Source: Antedon mediterranea (taxonomy: Eukaryota > Echinodermata > Crinoidea > Comatulida > Antedonidae). From it: a stretch of DNA of 64,000 nucleotides. The first letter of the stretch is position 1; each line of letters opens with the position of its first letter. The position numbers and the translations under genes are program-made. The DNA lies in NCBI RefSeq assembly GCF_964355755.1, contig NC_092678.1, positions 9,646,922-9,710,921 of the forward strand, given 5' to 3'. The notes under the pieces are model-generated. The model had not been told where the DNA came from. It searched no databases and saw nothing but the letters and a program-made list of their open reading frames with translations. Positions 1 to 11,700 of this stretch are shown piece after piece.

Positions 1-42
1 AGTTGCATGGCATTATTTTTCATTGATTTATTATTCATTTCA

Positions 43-50
43 TATAAATA
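43..50 (+). promoter_or_regulatory. TATA-like element upstream of tRNA-like unit, exemplar
   Basis: TATAAATA ends 28 nt before the first base of the tRNA-like region (79), about where TFIIIB or TBP would bind. The element is nearly invariant across the array; a minority of monomers have TATATATA or TATAATTA. It could also be incidental AT-rich conservation. Confidence 0.4.
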
Positions 51-85
51 GAGTATTGTCAGCTCTTCAGTCATCTACTGGTTTG

Positions 86-138
86 TGGCGTAACGGGTAA
101 TGCTCAAGTTTGAGTGCTCTCACTAGTGGGTTCGAACC
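86..138 (+). promoter_or_regulatory. Pol III type-2 internal promoter (A and B boxes), exemplar
   Basis: A box at 86-97 and B box at 129-138 are separated by 31 nt, within the normal range for tRNA genes and tRNA-derived SINEs. The same pair occurs in most monomers at the same offset. Common variants are GAGGCGTAACGGG, GTGCCGTAACGGG and GTGGCGTAACCGG in the A region, and GGTCGAACC or GGTTCCAACC in the B region. Transcription itself cannot be judged from sequence. Confidence 0.7.
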
Positions 139-148
139 TCTACGGATA

Positions 149-168
149 TTTTGTTTCTTTTTTTTTTA
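149..168 (+). terminator. T-rich run after tRNA-like unit (Pol III terminator candidate), exemplar
   Basis: Runs of roughly 7-20 Ts follow every tRNA-like block, directly after the B box. Four or more Ts on the coding strand end Pol III transcription. The run length varies from monomer to monomer, consistent with slippage. Confidence 0.5.
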
Positions 169-540
169 TTTAAAATAAATATTGTTTTTGAAAGTGAGAT
201 ATTTTGAGGGTTGTAAATGTCAGGCCTAAACAAGTGAACCTTTTTTAAAATCAGAAACAAAGTTGCATGGCATTATTTTTCATTGATTTATTATTAATTT
301 CATATAAATAGAGTATTATCAGCTCTTCAGTCATCTACTGGTTTGAGGCGTAACGGGTAATGCTCAGGTTTGAGTTCTCGCAGTAGTGGGTTCGAACCTC
401 TATGAATATTTTTTTTTCTTTTTTTTTTAATTGAAAATAAATATTGTTTTTGAAAGTGAGATATTTTGAGGGTTGTAAATGTCAGGCCTAAACAAGTGGA
501 CCTTTTTTAAAATCAGAAACAAAGTTGCATGGCATTATTT

Positions 541-3300
541 TTCATTGATTGATCATTCATTTCATATAAATAGACTATTATCAGCTCCGCAGTCATCTAC
601 TGGTTTGTGGCGTAACGGATAATGCTCAGGTTTGAGTGCTTTCAGTAGTGGGTTCGAACCTCTAGGGATTTTTTTTTTTTAAATTGAAAATAAATATTGT
701 TTTTGAAAGTGAGATATTTTTAGGGTTGTAAATGTCAGGCCTAAACAAGTGGACCTTTTTTAAAATCAGAAACAAAGTTGCATGGCATTATTTTTCATTG
801 GTTGATCATCCATTTCATATAAATAGACTATTATCAGCTCTTCAGTTATATACTGGTTTGCGGCGTAACGGGTAATGCTCAGTTTTGAGGGATTTCAATA
901 GTGGGTTCGAACTTCTAGGGATATTTTTTTTTTTTTTTATTTGAAAATAAATATTGTTTTTGAAAGTGAGATATTTTGAGGGTTGTAAATGTAAGGCCTA
1001 AACAAGTGAACATTTTTTTCAATCAGAAACAAAGTTGCATGGCATTATTTTTCATTGATTTATTATTCATTTCATATAAATAGAGTATTATCAGCTCTTC
1101 AGTCATCTACTGGTTTGAGGCGTAACGGGTAATGCTCAGGTTTGAGTGCTCTCAGTAGTGGGTTCGAACCTATACGGGTATTTTTTTTCTTTTTTTTTAA
1201 ATTGAAAATAAATATTGTTTTTGAAAGTGAGATATTTTGAGGGTTGCAACTGTCAGGCCTAAACAAGTGAACCTTTTTTAAAATCAGAAACAAAGTTGCA
1301 TGGCATTATTTTTCATTGATTGATCATCTATTTCATATAAATAGACTATTATCAGCTCTTCAGTCATATACTGGTTTGCGGCGTAACGGGTAATGCTCAG
1401 GTTTGAGTGATTTCAATAGTGGGTTCGAACTTCTAGGGATATTTTTTTTTCTTTTTTTTTTTTATTTGAAAATAAATATTGTTTTTGAAAGTGAGATATT
1501 TTTATGGTTTTAAATGTCAAGCCTAATCAAGTGGACCTTTTTTTAAAATCAGAAACAAAGTTGCATAACATCATTTTACATTGATGGATCATGCATTTCA
1601 TATAAATAGACTGTTATCAGCTCTTCAGTCATCTACTGGTTTGTGGCGTAACCGGTAGTGCTCAGGTTTGAGTTCTCGCAGTAGTGGGTTCGAACCTCTA
1701 CGAATTTTTTTTTTTCTTTTTTTTTTAATTGAAAATAAATATTTTTTTTGAAAGTGAGATATTTTGAGCGTGTTAGAGTGCTTTCAGTAGTGGGTTCGAA
1801 CCTCTAGGGATTTTTTTTTTTTTTGAAATTGAAAATAAATATTGTTTTTGAAAGTGAGATATTTTGAGGGTTGTAAATGTCAGGCCTAAACAAGTGGACC
1901 TTTTTTAAAATCAGAAACAAAGTTGCATGGCATTATTTTTCATTGGTTGATCATCCATTTCATATATATAGACTATTATCAGCTCTTCAGTCATATACTG
2001 GTTTGCGGCGTAACGGGTAATGCTCAGTTTTGTGTGATTTCAATAGTGGGTTTGAACTTCTAGGGATATTTGTTTTCTTTTTTTTTATTTGAAAATAAAT
2101 ATTGTTTTTGAAAGTGAGATATTTTGAGGGTTGTAAATGTCAGGCCTAAACAAGTGAACCTTTTTTAAAATTAGAAACAAAGTTGCATGGCATTATTTTT
2201 CATGGATTGATCATTAATTTCATATAAATAGACTATTATCAGCTCTTCAGTTATCTACTGGTTTGTGGCGTAACGGGTAATACCCAGGTTTGAGTGCTCT
2301 CAGTAGCGGGTTCCAACCTCTAGGGATATTGCTTTTTTTTTCTTATTGAAAATAAATATTTTTTTTGAAAATGAGATATTTTTTAGGGTTGTAAATGTCA
2401 GGCTTAAAAAATGGATCTTTTTTAAAATCAGAAACAAAGTTGCATGGCATTATTTTTCCTTGATTGATAATTCATTTCATATAAATAGACTATTATCAGC
2501 TCTTCAGTCATCTACTGGTTTGTGGCGTAACGAGTAATGCTCAGGTTTGAGTGCTCTGAGTAGTGGGTCGAACCTCTAGGGATACTTTTTTTCTTTTTTT
2601 TTTAAATTGAAAATAAATATGGTTTTTGAAAGTGAGATATTTTGAGGGTTGTAAATGTCAGGCCTAAACAAGTGGACCTTTTTTAAAATCAGAAACAAAG
2701 TTGCATGGCATTATTTTTCATTGATTGATAATTTATTTCATATAAATAGACTATTATCAGCTCTTCAGTCATCTACTGGTTTGAGGCGTAACGGGTAATG
2801 CTCAAGTTTGAGTGCTCTCAGTAGTGGGTTCGAACCTATACGGGTATTTTTTTTCTTTTTTTTTAATTGAAAATAAATATTGTTTTTGAAAGTGAGATAT
2901 TTTGAGGGTTGCAACTGTCAGGCCTAAACAAGTGAACCTTTTTTAAAATCAGAAACAAAGTTGCATGGCATTATTTTTCATTGATTGATCATCTATTTCA
3001 TATAAATAGACTATTATCAGCTCTTCAGTCATATACTGGTTTGCGGCGTAACGGGTAATGCTCAGGTTTGAGTGATTTCAATAGTGGGTTCGAACTTCTA
3101 GGGATATTTTTTTTTCTTTTTTTTTTATTTGAAAATAAATATTGTTTTTGAAAGTGAGATATTTTGAGGGTTTTAAATGTCAAGCCTAACCAAGTGGACC
3201 TTTTTTTAAAATCAGAAACAAAGTTGCATAACATCATTTTACATTGATGGATCATTCATTTCATATAAATAGACTGTTATCAGCTCTTCAGTCATCTACT
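541..3300 (+). repeat. Satellite block present four times (copy 1)
   Basis: The same order of diagnostic monomers recurs at 23970-25000 plus 30990-32750 (split by the retrotransposon), at 44860-47130 and at 58500-59620. Markers include the short recombinant unit at 1768 and the monomer with GCATAACATCATTTTAC at 1563-1579. The latter is the empty equivalent of the retrotransposon target. The +ORF at 2346-2537 is satellite sequence and is not called as a gene. Confidence 0.8.
1740..1850 (+). repeat. Short recombinant satellite unit (two B boxes close together)
   Basis: A monomer is cut after TATTTTGAG and joined through GCGTGTTAGAG (from 1768) to the middle of the tRNA-like region of another unit. 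As a result a second B box (GGGTTCGAACC) follows without its A box. The same junction is seen at 31191, 45563 and 59196, so it arose once and was copied with its block. Confidence 0.85.
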
Positions 3301-5280
3301 GGTTTGTGGCGTAACCGGTAGTGCTCAGGTTTGAGTGCTCAGGTTTGAGTGCTCAGGTTTGAGTGGGTTCGAACCTCTACGAATATTTTTTTTCTTTTTT
3401 TTTTAATTGAAAATAAATATTGTTTTTGAAAGTGAGATATTTTGAGAGTTGTAAATGTCAGGCCTAAACAAGTGGACCTTTTTTAAAATCAGAAACAAAG
3501 TTGCATGGCATTATTTTTCATTGATTGATCATTCATTTCATATAAATGGACTATTATCAGCTCCGCAGTCATCTACTGGTTTGTGGCGTAACGGATAATG
3601 CTCAGGTTTGAGTGCTCTGAGTAGTGGGTCGAACCTCTAGGGATATTTTTTTTCTTTCTTTTTTAAATTGAAAATAAATATGGTTTTTGAAAGTGAGATA
3701 TTTTGAGGGTTGTAAATATCAGGCCTAAACAAGTGGACCTTTTTTAAAATCAGAAACAAAGTTGCATGGCATTATTTTTCATTGATTGATCATCCATTTC
3801 ATATAAATAGACTATTATCAGCTCTTCGGTCATAAAATGGTTTGCGGCGAACGGGTAATGCTCAGGTTTGAGTGATTTCAATAGTGGGTTCGAACTTCTA
3901 GGGATATTTTTTTTTTTTTTTTATTTGAAAATAAATATTTTTTTTGAAGGTGAGATATTTTGAGGGTTGTAAATGACAGGCCTAAACAAATGAACCTTTT
4001 TTAAAATCAGAAACAAAGTTACATGGCATTATTTTTCATTGATTTATTATTTATTTCATATAAATAGAGTATTATCAGCTCTTCAGTCATCTACTGGTTT
4101 GTGGCGTAGCGGGTAATGCTCAAGTTTGAGTGCTCTCACTAGTGGGTTCGAACCTCTACTGATATTTTATTTCTTTTTTTTTTTTAATTGAAAAAATATT
4201 GTTTTTGAAAGTGAGATATTTTGAGGGTTGTAAATGTCAGGCCAAAACAAGTGAACCTTTTTTAAAATCAGAAACAAAGTTGCATGGCATTATTTTTCAT
4301 TTATTGATCATTCATTTCATATAAATAGACTATTATCAGCTCCTCAGTCACCTACTGGTTGGTGGCGTAACGGATAATGCTCAGGTTTGAGTTCTCTCAG
4401 TAGTGGGTTCGAACCTCTAGGGATTTTTTTTTTTTAATTGAAAATAAATATTGTTTTTGAAAGTGAGATATTTTTAGGGTTGTAAATGTCAGGCCTAAAC
4501 AAGTGAACCTTTTTTTAAATCAGAAACAAAGTTGCATGGCATTATTTTTCATTGATTGATCATTCATTTCATATAAATAGACTATTATCAGCTCTTCAGT
4601 CATCTACTGGTTTGTGGCGTAACGGGTAATGCTCAGTTTTGAGTGCTCTGAGTAGTGGGTCGAACCTCTAGGGATATTTTTTTTCTTTTTTTTTTAAATT
4701 GAAAATAAATATGGTTTTTGAAAGTGAGATATTTTGAGGGTTGTAAATGTCAGGCCTAAACAAGTGGACCTTTTTTAAAATCAGAAACAAAGTTGCATGG
4801 CATTATTTTTCATTGATTGATCATTCATTTCATATAAATAGACTATTATCAGCTCTTCAGTCATCTACTGGTTTGTGGCGTAACGGGTAATGCTCAGGTT
4901 TGAGTGCTCTGAGTAGTGGGTCGAACCTCTAGGGATATTTTTTTTCATTTTTTTTTAATTGAAAATAAATATGGTTTTTGAAAGTGAGATATTTTGAGGT
5001 TTTTAGGGTTGTGAATGTCAGGCCTAAACAAATGGATATTTTTTAAAATCAGAAACAAAGTTGCATGGCATTATTTTTCATTGATTGATCATTCATTTCA
5101 TATAAATAGACTATTATCAGCTCTTCAGTCATCTACTGGTTTGTGGCGTAACGGGTAATGCTCAGGTTTGAGTGCTCTGAGTAGTGGGTCGAACCTCTAG
5201 GGATATTTTTTTTCTTTTTTTTTAAAATTGAAAATAAATATGGATTTTGAAAGTGAGATATTTTGAGGGTTGTAAATGTC
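3301..5280 (+). repeat. Satellite block present four times (copy 1 of the 14-bp expansion block)
   Basis: Starts with three direct 14-bp copies of GCTCAGGTTTGAGT (3323-3364) inside the tRNA-like region. The following monomers match 20250-22500, 40506-42760 and the start of the block at 56190. This copy lacks about two monomers present at roughly 20700-21240. It contains the A-box-deleted monomer GCGGCGAACGGG at 3844-3855. Confidence 0.8.
3323..3364 (+). repeat. 14-bp direct repeat x3 inside a tRNA-like region
   Basis: Units of GCTCAGGTTTGAGT at 3323, 3337 and 3351. The expansion replaces the sequence that normally leads to the B box, but a B box (GGGTTCGAACC) still follows. Two-unit versions occur at 20262-20289, 40518-40545 and 56208-56235. 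Confidence 0.9.
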
Positions 5281-8200
5281 AGGCCTAAACAAGTGGACCT
5301 TTTTTAAAATCAGAAACAAAGTTGCATGACATTATTTTTCATTGATTTATTATTTATTTCATATAAATAGAGTATCGTCAGCTCTTCAGTCATCTACTGG
5401 TTTGTGGCGTAACGGGTAATGCTCAAGTTTGAGTGCTCTCACTAGTGGGTTCGAACCTCTACGGATATTTTGTTTCTTTTTTTTTTTTTTATTTAAAATA
5501 AATATTGTTTTTGAAAGTGAGATGTTTTGAGGGTTGTAAATGTCAGGCCTAAACAAGTGAACCTTTTTTAAAATCAGAAACAAAGTTGCATGGCATTATT
5601 TTTCATTGATTTATTATTAGTTTCATATAAATAGAGTATTATCAGCTCTTCAGTCATCTACTGGTTTGAGGCGTAACGGGTAATGCTCAGGTTTGAGTTC
5701 TCGCAGTAGTGGGTTCGAACCTCTAGGGATATTGCTTTTTTTTTTCTTATTGAAAATAAATATTGTTTTTGAAAGTGAGATATTTTTAGGGTTGTAAATG
5801 TCAGGCCTAAACAAGTGAACCTTTTTTTAAATCAGAAACAAAGTTGCATGGCCTTATTTTTCATTGATTGATCATTCATTTCATATAAATAGACTATTAT
5901 CAGCTCTTCAGTCATCTACTGGTTTGTGGCGTAACGGGTAATGCTCAGGTTTGAGTGCTCTGAGTAGTGGGTCGAACCTCTAGGGATATTTTTTTTCTTT
6001 TTTTTTTAAATTAAGAATAAATATGGATTTTGAAAGTGAGATATTTTGAGGGTTGTAAATGTCAGGCCTAAACAAGTGGACCTTTTTTAAAATCAGAAAC
6101 AAAGTTGCATGGCATTATTTTTCATTGATTTATTATTTATTTCATATAAATAGAGTATTGTCAGCTCTTCAGTCATCTACTGGTTTGTGGCGTAACGGGT
6201 AATGCTCAAGTTTGAGTGCTCTCACTAGTGGGTTCGAACCTCTACGGGTATTTTGTTTCTTTTTTTTTTAATTTAAAATAAATGTTGTTTTTGAAAGTGA
6301 GATATTTTGAGGGTTGTAAATGTCAGGCCTAAACAAGTGAACCTTTTTTAAAATCAGAAACAAAGTTGCATGGCATTATTTTTCATTGATTTATTATTAA
6401 TTTCATATAAATAGAGTATTATCAGCTCTTCAGTCATCTACTGGTTTGAGGCGTAACGGGTAATGCTCAGGTTTGAGTTCTCGCAGTAGTGGGTTCGAAC
6501 CTCTACGAATATTTTTTTTCTTTTTTTTTTTTTATTGAAAAAAATATTGTTTTTGAAAGTGAGATATTTTGAGGGTTGTAAATGTCAGGCCAAAACAAGT
6601 GGACCTTTTTTAAAATCAGAAACAAAGTTGCATGGCATTATTTTTCATTGATTGATCATTAATTTCATATAAATAGACTATTATCAGCTCTTCAGTTATC
6701 TACTGGTTTGTGGCGTAACGGGTAATACCCAGGTTTGAGTGCTTTCAGTAGCGGGTTCCAACCTCTAGGGATATTGCTTTTTTTTTTCTTATTGAAAATA
6801 AATTTTTTTTTTTTAAAATGAGATATTTTTTAGGGTTCTAAATGTCAGGCCTAAACAAATGGATTTTTTTTTAAATCAGAAACAAAGTTGCGTGGCATTA
6901 TTTTTCATCGATTGATAATTCATTTCATATAAATAGACTATTACCAGCTCTTCAGTCATCTACTGGTTTCTGGCGTAACGAGTAATGCTCAGGTTTGAGT
7001 GCTCTGAGTAGTGGGTCGAACCTCTAGGGATACTTTTTTTCTTTTTTTTTTAAATTGAAAATAAATATGGTTTTTGAAAGTGAGATATTTTGAGGGTTTT
7101 AAATGTCAAGCCTAACCAAGTGGACCTTTTTTTAAAATCAGAAACAAAGTTGCATAACATCATTTTACATTGATGGATCATTCATTTCATATAAATAGAC
7201 TGTTATCAGCTCTTCAGTCATCTACTGGTTTGTGGCGTAACCGGTAGTGCTCAGATTTGAGTTCTCGCAGTAGTGGGTTCGAACCTCTACGAATATTTTT
7301 ATTCTTTTTTTTTTAATTGAAAATAAATATTGTTTTTGAAAGTGAGATATTTTTAGGGTTGTAAATGTCAGGCCTAAACAAGTGGACCTTTTTTAAAATC
7401 AGAAACAAAGTTACATGGCATTATTTTTCATTGATTTATTATTTATTTCATATAAATAGAGTATTATCAGCTCTTCAGTCATCTACTGGTTTGTGGCGTA
7501 ACGGGTAATGCTCAGGTTTGAGTGCTCTGAGTAGTGGGTCGAACCTCTAGGGATATTTTTTTCTTTTTTTTTAAATTGAAAATAAATATGGTTTTTGAAA
7601 GTGATATATTTTGAGGGTTGTAAATATCAGGCCTAAACAAATGGACCTTTTTTAAAATCAGAAACATAGTTGCATGGCATTATTTTTCATTGATTTATTA
7701 TTCATTTCATATAAATAGAGTATTATCAGCTCTTCAGTCATCTACTGGTTTGTGGCGTAACGGGTAAAGCTCAAGTTTGATTGCTCTCACTAGTGGGTTC
7801 GAACCTCTACAGATATTTTGTTGCTTTTTTTTTTTTTATTTAAAATAAATATTGTTTTTGAAAGTGAGATATTTTGAGGGTTGTAAATATCAGGCCTAAA
7901 CAAGTGAACCTTTTTTAAAATCAGAAACAAAGTTGCATTGCATTATTTTTCATTGATTTATTATTAATTTCTTATAAATAGAGTATTATCAGCTCTTCAG
8001 TCATCTACTGGTTTGAGGCGTAACGGGTAATGCTCAGGTTTGAGTTCTCGCAGTAGTGGGTTCGAACCTCTACGAATATTTTTTTTTTTTTTTTTTTTAT
8101 TGAAAATAAATATTGTTTTTGAAAGTGAGATATTTTGAGGGTTGTAAATGTCAGGCCTAAACAAGTGGACCTTTTTTAAAATCAGAAACAAAGTTGTATC

Positions 8201-8760
8201 GCATTATTTTTCATTGATTTATTATTTATTTCATATAAATAGAGTATTATCAGCTCTTCAGTCATCTACTAGTTTGTGGCGTAACGGGTAATGCTCAAGT
8301 TTGAGTGCTCTCACTAGTGGGTTCGAACCTCTACGGATATTTTGTTTCTTTTTTTTTTTATTTAAAATAAATATTGTTTTTGAAAGTGAGATATTTTGAG
8401 GGTTGTAAATGTCAGGCCTAAACAAGTGAACCTTTTTTAAAATCAGAAGCAAAGTTGCATGGCATTATTTTTCATTGATTTATTATTAATTTCATATAAA
8501 TAGAGTATTATCAGCTCTTCAGTCATCTACTGGTTTGAGGCGTAACGGGTAATGCTCAGGTTTGAGTTCTCGCAGTAGTGGGTTCGAACCTCTACGAATA
8601 TTTTTTTTCTTTTTTTTTTTTTATTTAAAAAAATATTGTTTTTGAAAGTGAGATATTTTGAGGGTTGTAAATGTCAGGCCTAAACAAGTGGACCTTTTTT
8701 AAAATCAGAAACAAAGTTGCATGGCATTATTTTTATTGATTGATCATTCATTTCATATAA
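5281..8760 (+). repeat. ~7.55-kb-spaced satellite duplication, copy 1
   Basis: Matches 12831-16310 at an offset of about 7547-7551 bp. Shared private variants include the TTGCGTGGC...TTTCATCGATTG monomer (6888 and 14435), the TTGCTTTT T-run variant near 7810 and 15360, and the ATTTTTATTGATTG deletion near 8732 and 16283. The remainder to 12830 holds related monomers, several of the GGTTCCAACC and GGTCGAACC classes, with no gene. Confidence 0.8.
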
Positions 8761-11700
8761 ATAGACTATTATCAGCTCTTCAGTTATCTACTGGTTTGTG
8801 CCGTAACGGGTAATGCTCAAGTTTGAGTGCTCTCACTAGTGGGTTCGAACCTCTACGGAAATTTTTTTTTTTTTTTTTAAATAAATATTGTTTTTGAAAG
8901 TGAGATATTTTGAGGGTTGTAAATGTCAGGCCTAAACAAGTGAACCTTTTTTAAAATCAGAAACAAAGTTGCATGGCATTATTTTTCATTGATTTATTAT
9001 TAATTTCATATAATTAGAGTATTATCAGCTCTTCAGTCATCTACTGGTTTGAGGCGTAACGGGTAATGCTCAGGTTTGAGTTCTCGCAGTAGTGGGTTCG
9101 AACCTCTACGAATATTTTTTTTCTTTTTTTTTCTTTTTGAAAAAAATATTGTTTTTGAAAGTGAGATATTTTGAGGGTTGTAAATGTCAGGCCTAAACAA
9201 GTGGACCTTTTTTAAAATCAGAAACAAAGTTGCATGGCATTATTTTTCATTGATTGATCATTAATTTCATATAAATAGACTATTATCAACTCTTCAGTTA
9301 TCTACTGGTTTGTGGCGTGACGGGTAATACCCAGGTTTGAGTGCTCTCAGTAGCGGGTTCCAACCTCTAGGGATATTGCTTTTTTTTTTCTTATTGAAAA
9401 TAAATATTTTTTTTGAAAATGAGATATTTTTTAGGGTTGTGAATGTCAGGCCTAAACAAATGGATATTTTTTAAAATCAGAAATAAAGTTGCATGGCATT
9501 ATTTTTCATTGATTGATCATTCATTTCATATAAATAGACTATTATCAGCTCTTCAGTCATCTATTGGTTTGTGGCGTAACGGGTAATGCTCAGGTTTGAG
9601 TGCTCTGAGTAGTGGGTCGAACCTCTAGGGATATTTTTTTTCTTTTTTTTTTAAATTTAAAATAAATATGGATTTTGAAAGTGAGATATTTTGAGGGTTG
9701 TAAATGTCAGGCCTAAACAAGTGGACCTTTTTTAAAATCAGAAACAAAGTTGCATGGCATTATTTTTCATTGATTTATTATTTATTTCATATAAATAGAG
9801 TATTATCAGCTCTTCAGTCATCTACTGGTTTGTGGCGTAACGGGTAATGTTCAGGTTTGAGTTCTCGCAGTGGTGGGTTCGAACCTCTACGAATATTTTT
9901 TTTCTTTTTTTTTTTTTTTTAAATAAATATGGTTTTTGAAAGTGAGATATTTTGAGGGTTGTAAATGTCAGGCCTAAACAAGTGGACCTTTTTTAAAATC
10001 AGAAACAAAGTTGCATGGCATTATTTTTCATTGATTTATTATTAATTTCATATAAATAGAGTATTATCAGCTCTTCAGTCATCTACTGGTTTGAGGAGTA
10101 ACGGGTAATGCTCAGGTTTGAGTTCTCGCAGTAGTGGGTTCGAACCTCTACGAATATTTTTTTTCTTTTTTTTTTTATTGAAAAAAATATTGTTTTTGAA
10201 AGTGAGATATTTTGAGGGTTGTAAATGTCAGGCCTAAACAAGTGGACCTTTTTAAAATCAGAAACAAAGTTGCATGGCATTATTTTTCATTGATTTATTA
10301 TTAGTTTCATATAAATAGAGTATTATCAGCCCTTCAGTCATCTACTGGTTTGAGGCGTAACGGGTAATGCTCAGGTTTGAGTTCTCGCAGTAGTGGGTTC
10401 GAACCTCTAGGGATATTGCTTTTTTTTTTCTTATTGAAAATAAATATTTTTTTTGAAAATGAGATATTTTTTAGGGTTGTGAATGTCAGGCCTAAACAAA
10501 TTGATATTTTTTAAAATCAGAAATAAAGTTGCATGGCATTATTTTTCATTGATTGATCATTCATTTCATATAAATAGACTATTATCAGCTCTTCAGTCAT
10601 CTATTGGTTTGTGGCGTAACGGGTAATGCTCAGGTTTGAGTGCTCTGAGTAGTGGGTCGAACCTCTAGGGATATTTTTTTTCTTTTTTTTTTAAATTTAA
10701 AATAAATATGGATTTTGAAAGTGAGATATTTTGAGGGTTGTAAATGTCAGGCCTAAACAAGTGGACCTTTTTTAAAATCAGAAACAAAGTTGCATGGCAT
10801 TATTTTTCATTGATTTATTATTTATTCATATAAATAGAGTATTGTCAGCTCTTCAGTCATCTACTGGTTTGTGGCGTAACGGGTAATGCTCAAGTTTGAG
10901 TGCTCTCACTTGTGGGTTCGAACCTCTACGGATATTTTGTTTCTTTTTTTTTTTTTTATTTAAAATAAATATTGTTTTTGAAAGTGAGATGTTTTGAGGG
11001 TTGTAAATGTCAGGCCTAAACAAGTGAACCTTTTTTAAAATCAGAAACAAAGTTGCATGGCATTATTTTTCATTGATTTATTATTAGTTTCATATAAATA
11101 GAGTATTATCAGCTCTTCAGTCACCTACTGGTTTGAGGCGTAACGGGTAATGCTCAGGTTTGAGTTCTCGCAGTAGTGGGTTCGAACCTCTACGAATATT
11201 TTGTTTCTTTTTTTTTATTGAAAATAATATTATTTTTGAAAGTGAGATATTTTGAGGGTTGTAAATGTCAGGCCTAAACAAGTGAACCTTTTTTTAAAAT
11301 CAGAAACTAAGTTGCATGGCATTATTTTTCATTGATTGATAATTAATTTCATATAAATAGACTATTATCAGCTCTTCAGGTATCTACTGGTTTGTGGCGT
11401 AACGGGTAATACCCAGGATTGAGTGCTCTCAGTCGCGGGTTCCAACCTGTAAGGATATTTTTTTTTTAATTGAAAATAAATATTGTTTTTGAAAGTGAGA
11501 TATTTTGAGGGTTGTAAATGTCAGGCCTAAACAAGTGAACATTTTTTTCAATCAGAAACAAAGTTGCATGGCATTATTTTTCATTGATTGATCATTCATT
11601 TCATATATATAGACTATTATCAGCTCCTCAGTCATCTACTGGTTTGTGGCGTAACGGGTAATGCTCAGGTTTGAGTGCTCTCAGTAGTGTGTTCGAACCT

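Larger units (their letters stand above)
1..260 (+). repeat. Reference satellite monomer with Pol III-like promoter
   Basis: A complete 260-bp unit. In order: TATAAATA at 43-50; tRNA-like region about 79-149; A box TGGCGTAACGGG at 86-97, which fits TRGCNNARYNGG fully; B box GGTTCGAACC at 129-138, which fits the GGTTCGANNC core; T-rich run from 149. The D stem can form (88-91 with 100-103: G-C, C-G, G-U, U-A). The putative acceptor strands (79-85 and 143-149) do not pair and the T stem is imperfect, so it is a tRNA-derived relic that keeps internal promoter boxes. The rest (about 170-260) is an AT-rich tail with no recognisable function. The parent tRNA is not certain; the A-box half looks most like arginine tRNAs. 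Confidence 0.85.

Noticed and set aside
79-149. Functional tRNA genes
   Set aside because: The acceptor strands do not pair, the T stem has mismatches and the anticodon arm is weak. Only the promoter boxes and D arm are tRNA-like.
1-260. Hammerhead ribozyme, as in some tRNA-like satellites of other animals
   Set aside because: No CTGANGA core with a matching GAAA and stems in the monomer.
1165-1185. CENP-B-box-like TTCG...CGGG
   Set aside because: The spacing between TTCG and CGGG is 8 nt, not 7, and the conserved A does not align. Present only in some monomer classes.
1099-1293. Recurrent 60-65-codon minus-strand ORFs beginning MFLILKKVHLF in dozens of monomers
   Set aside because: They are read through the satellite, with the variable T-run coding a lysine run and a frame change when its length changes. 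There is no coding-like conservation. The 122-codon version at 23364-23732 is the same ORF extended through the 138-bp insert.
2346-2537. Plus-strand 63-codon ORF (also at 46142-46333)
   Set aside because: Pure satellite sequence spanning T-run, tail and the start of the next monomer. Repeated only because the block is duplicated.
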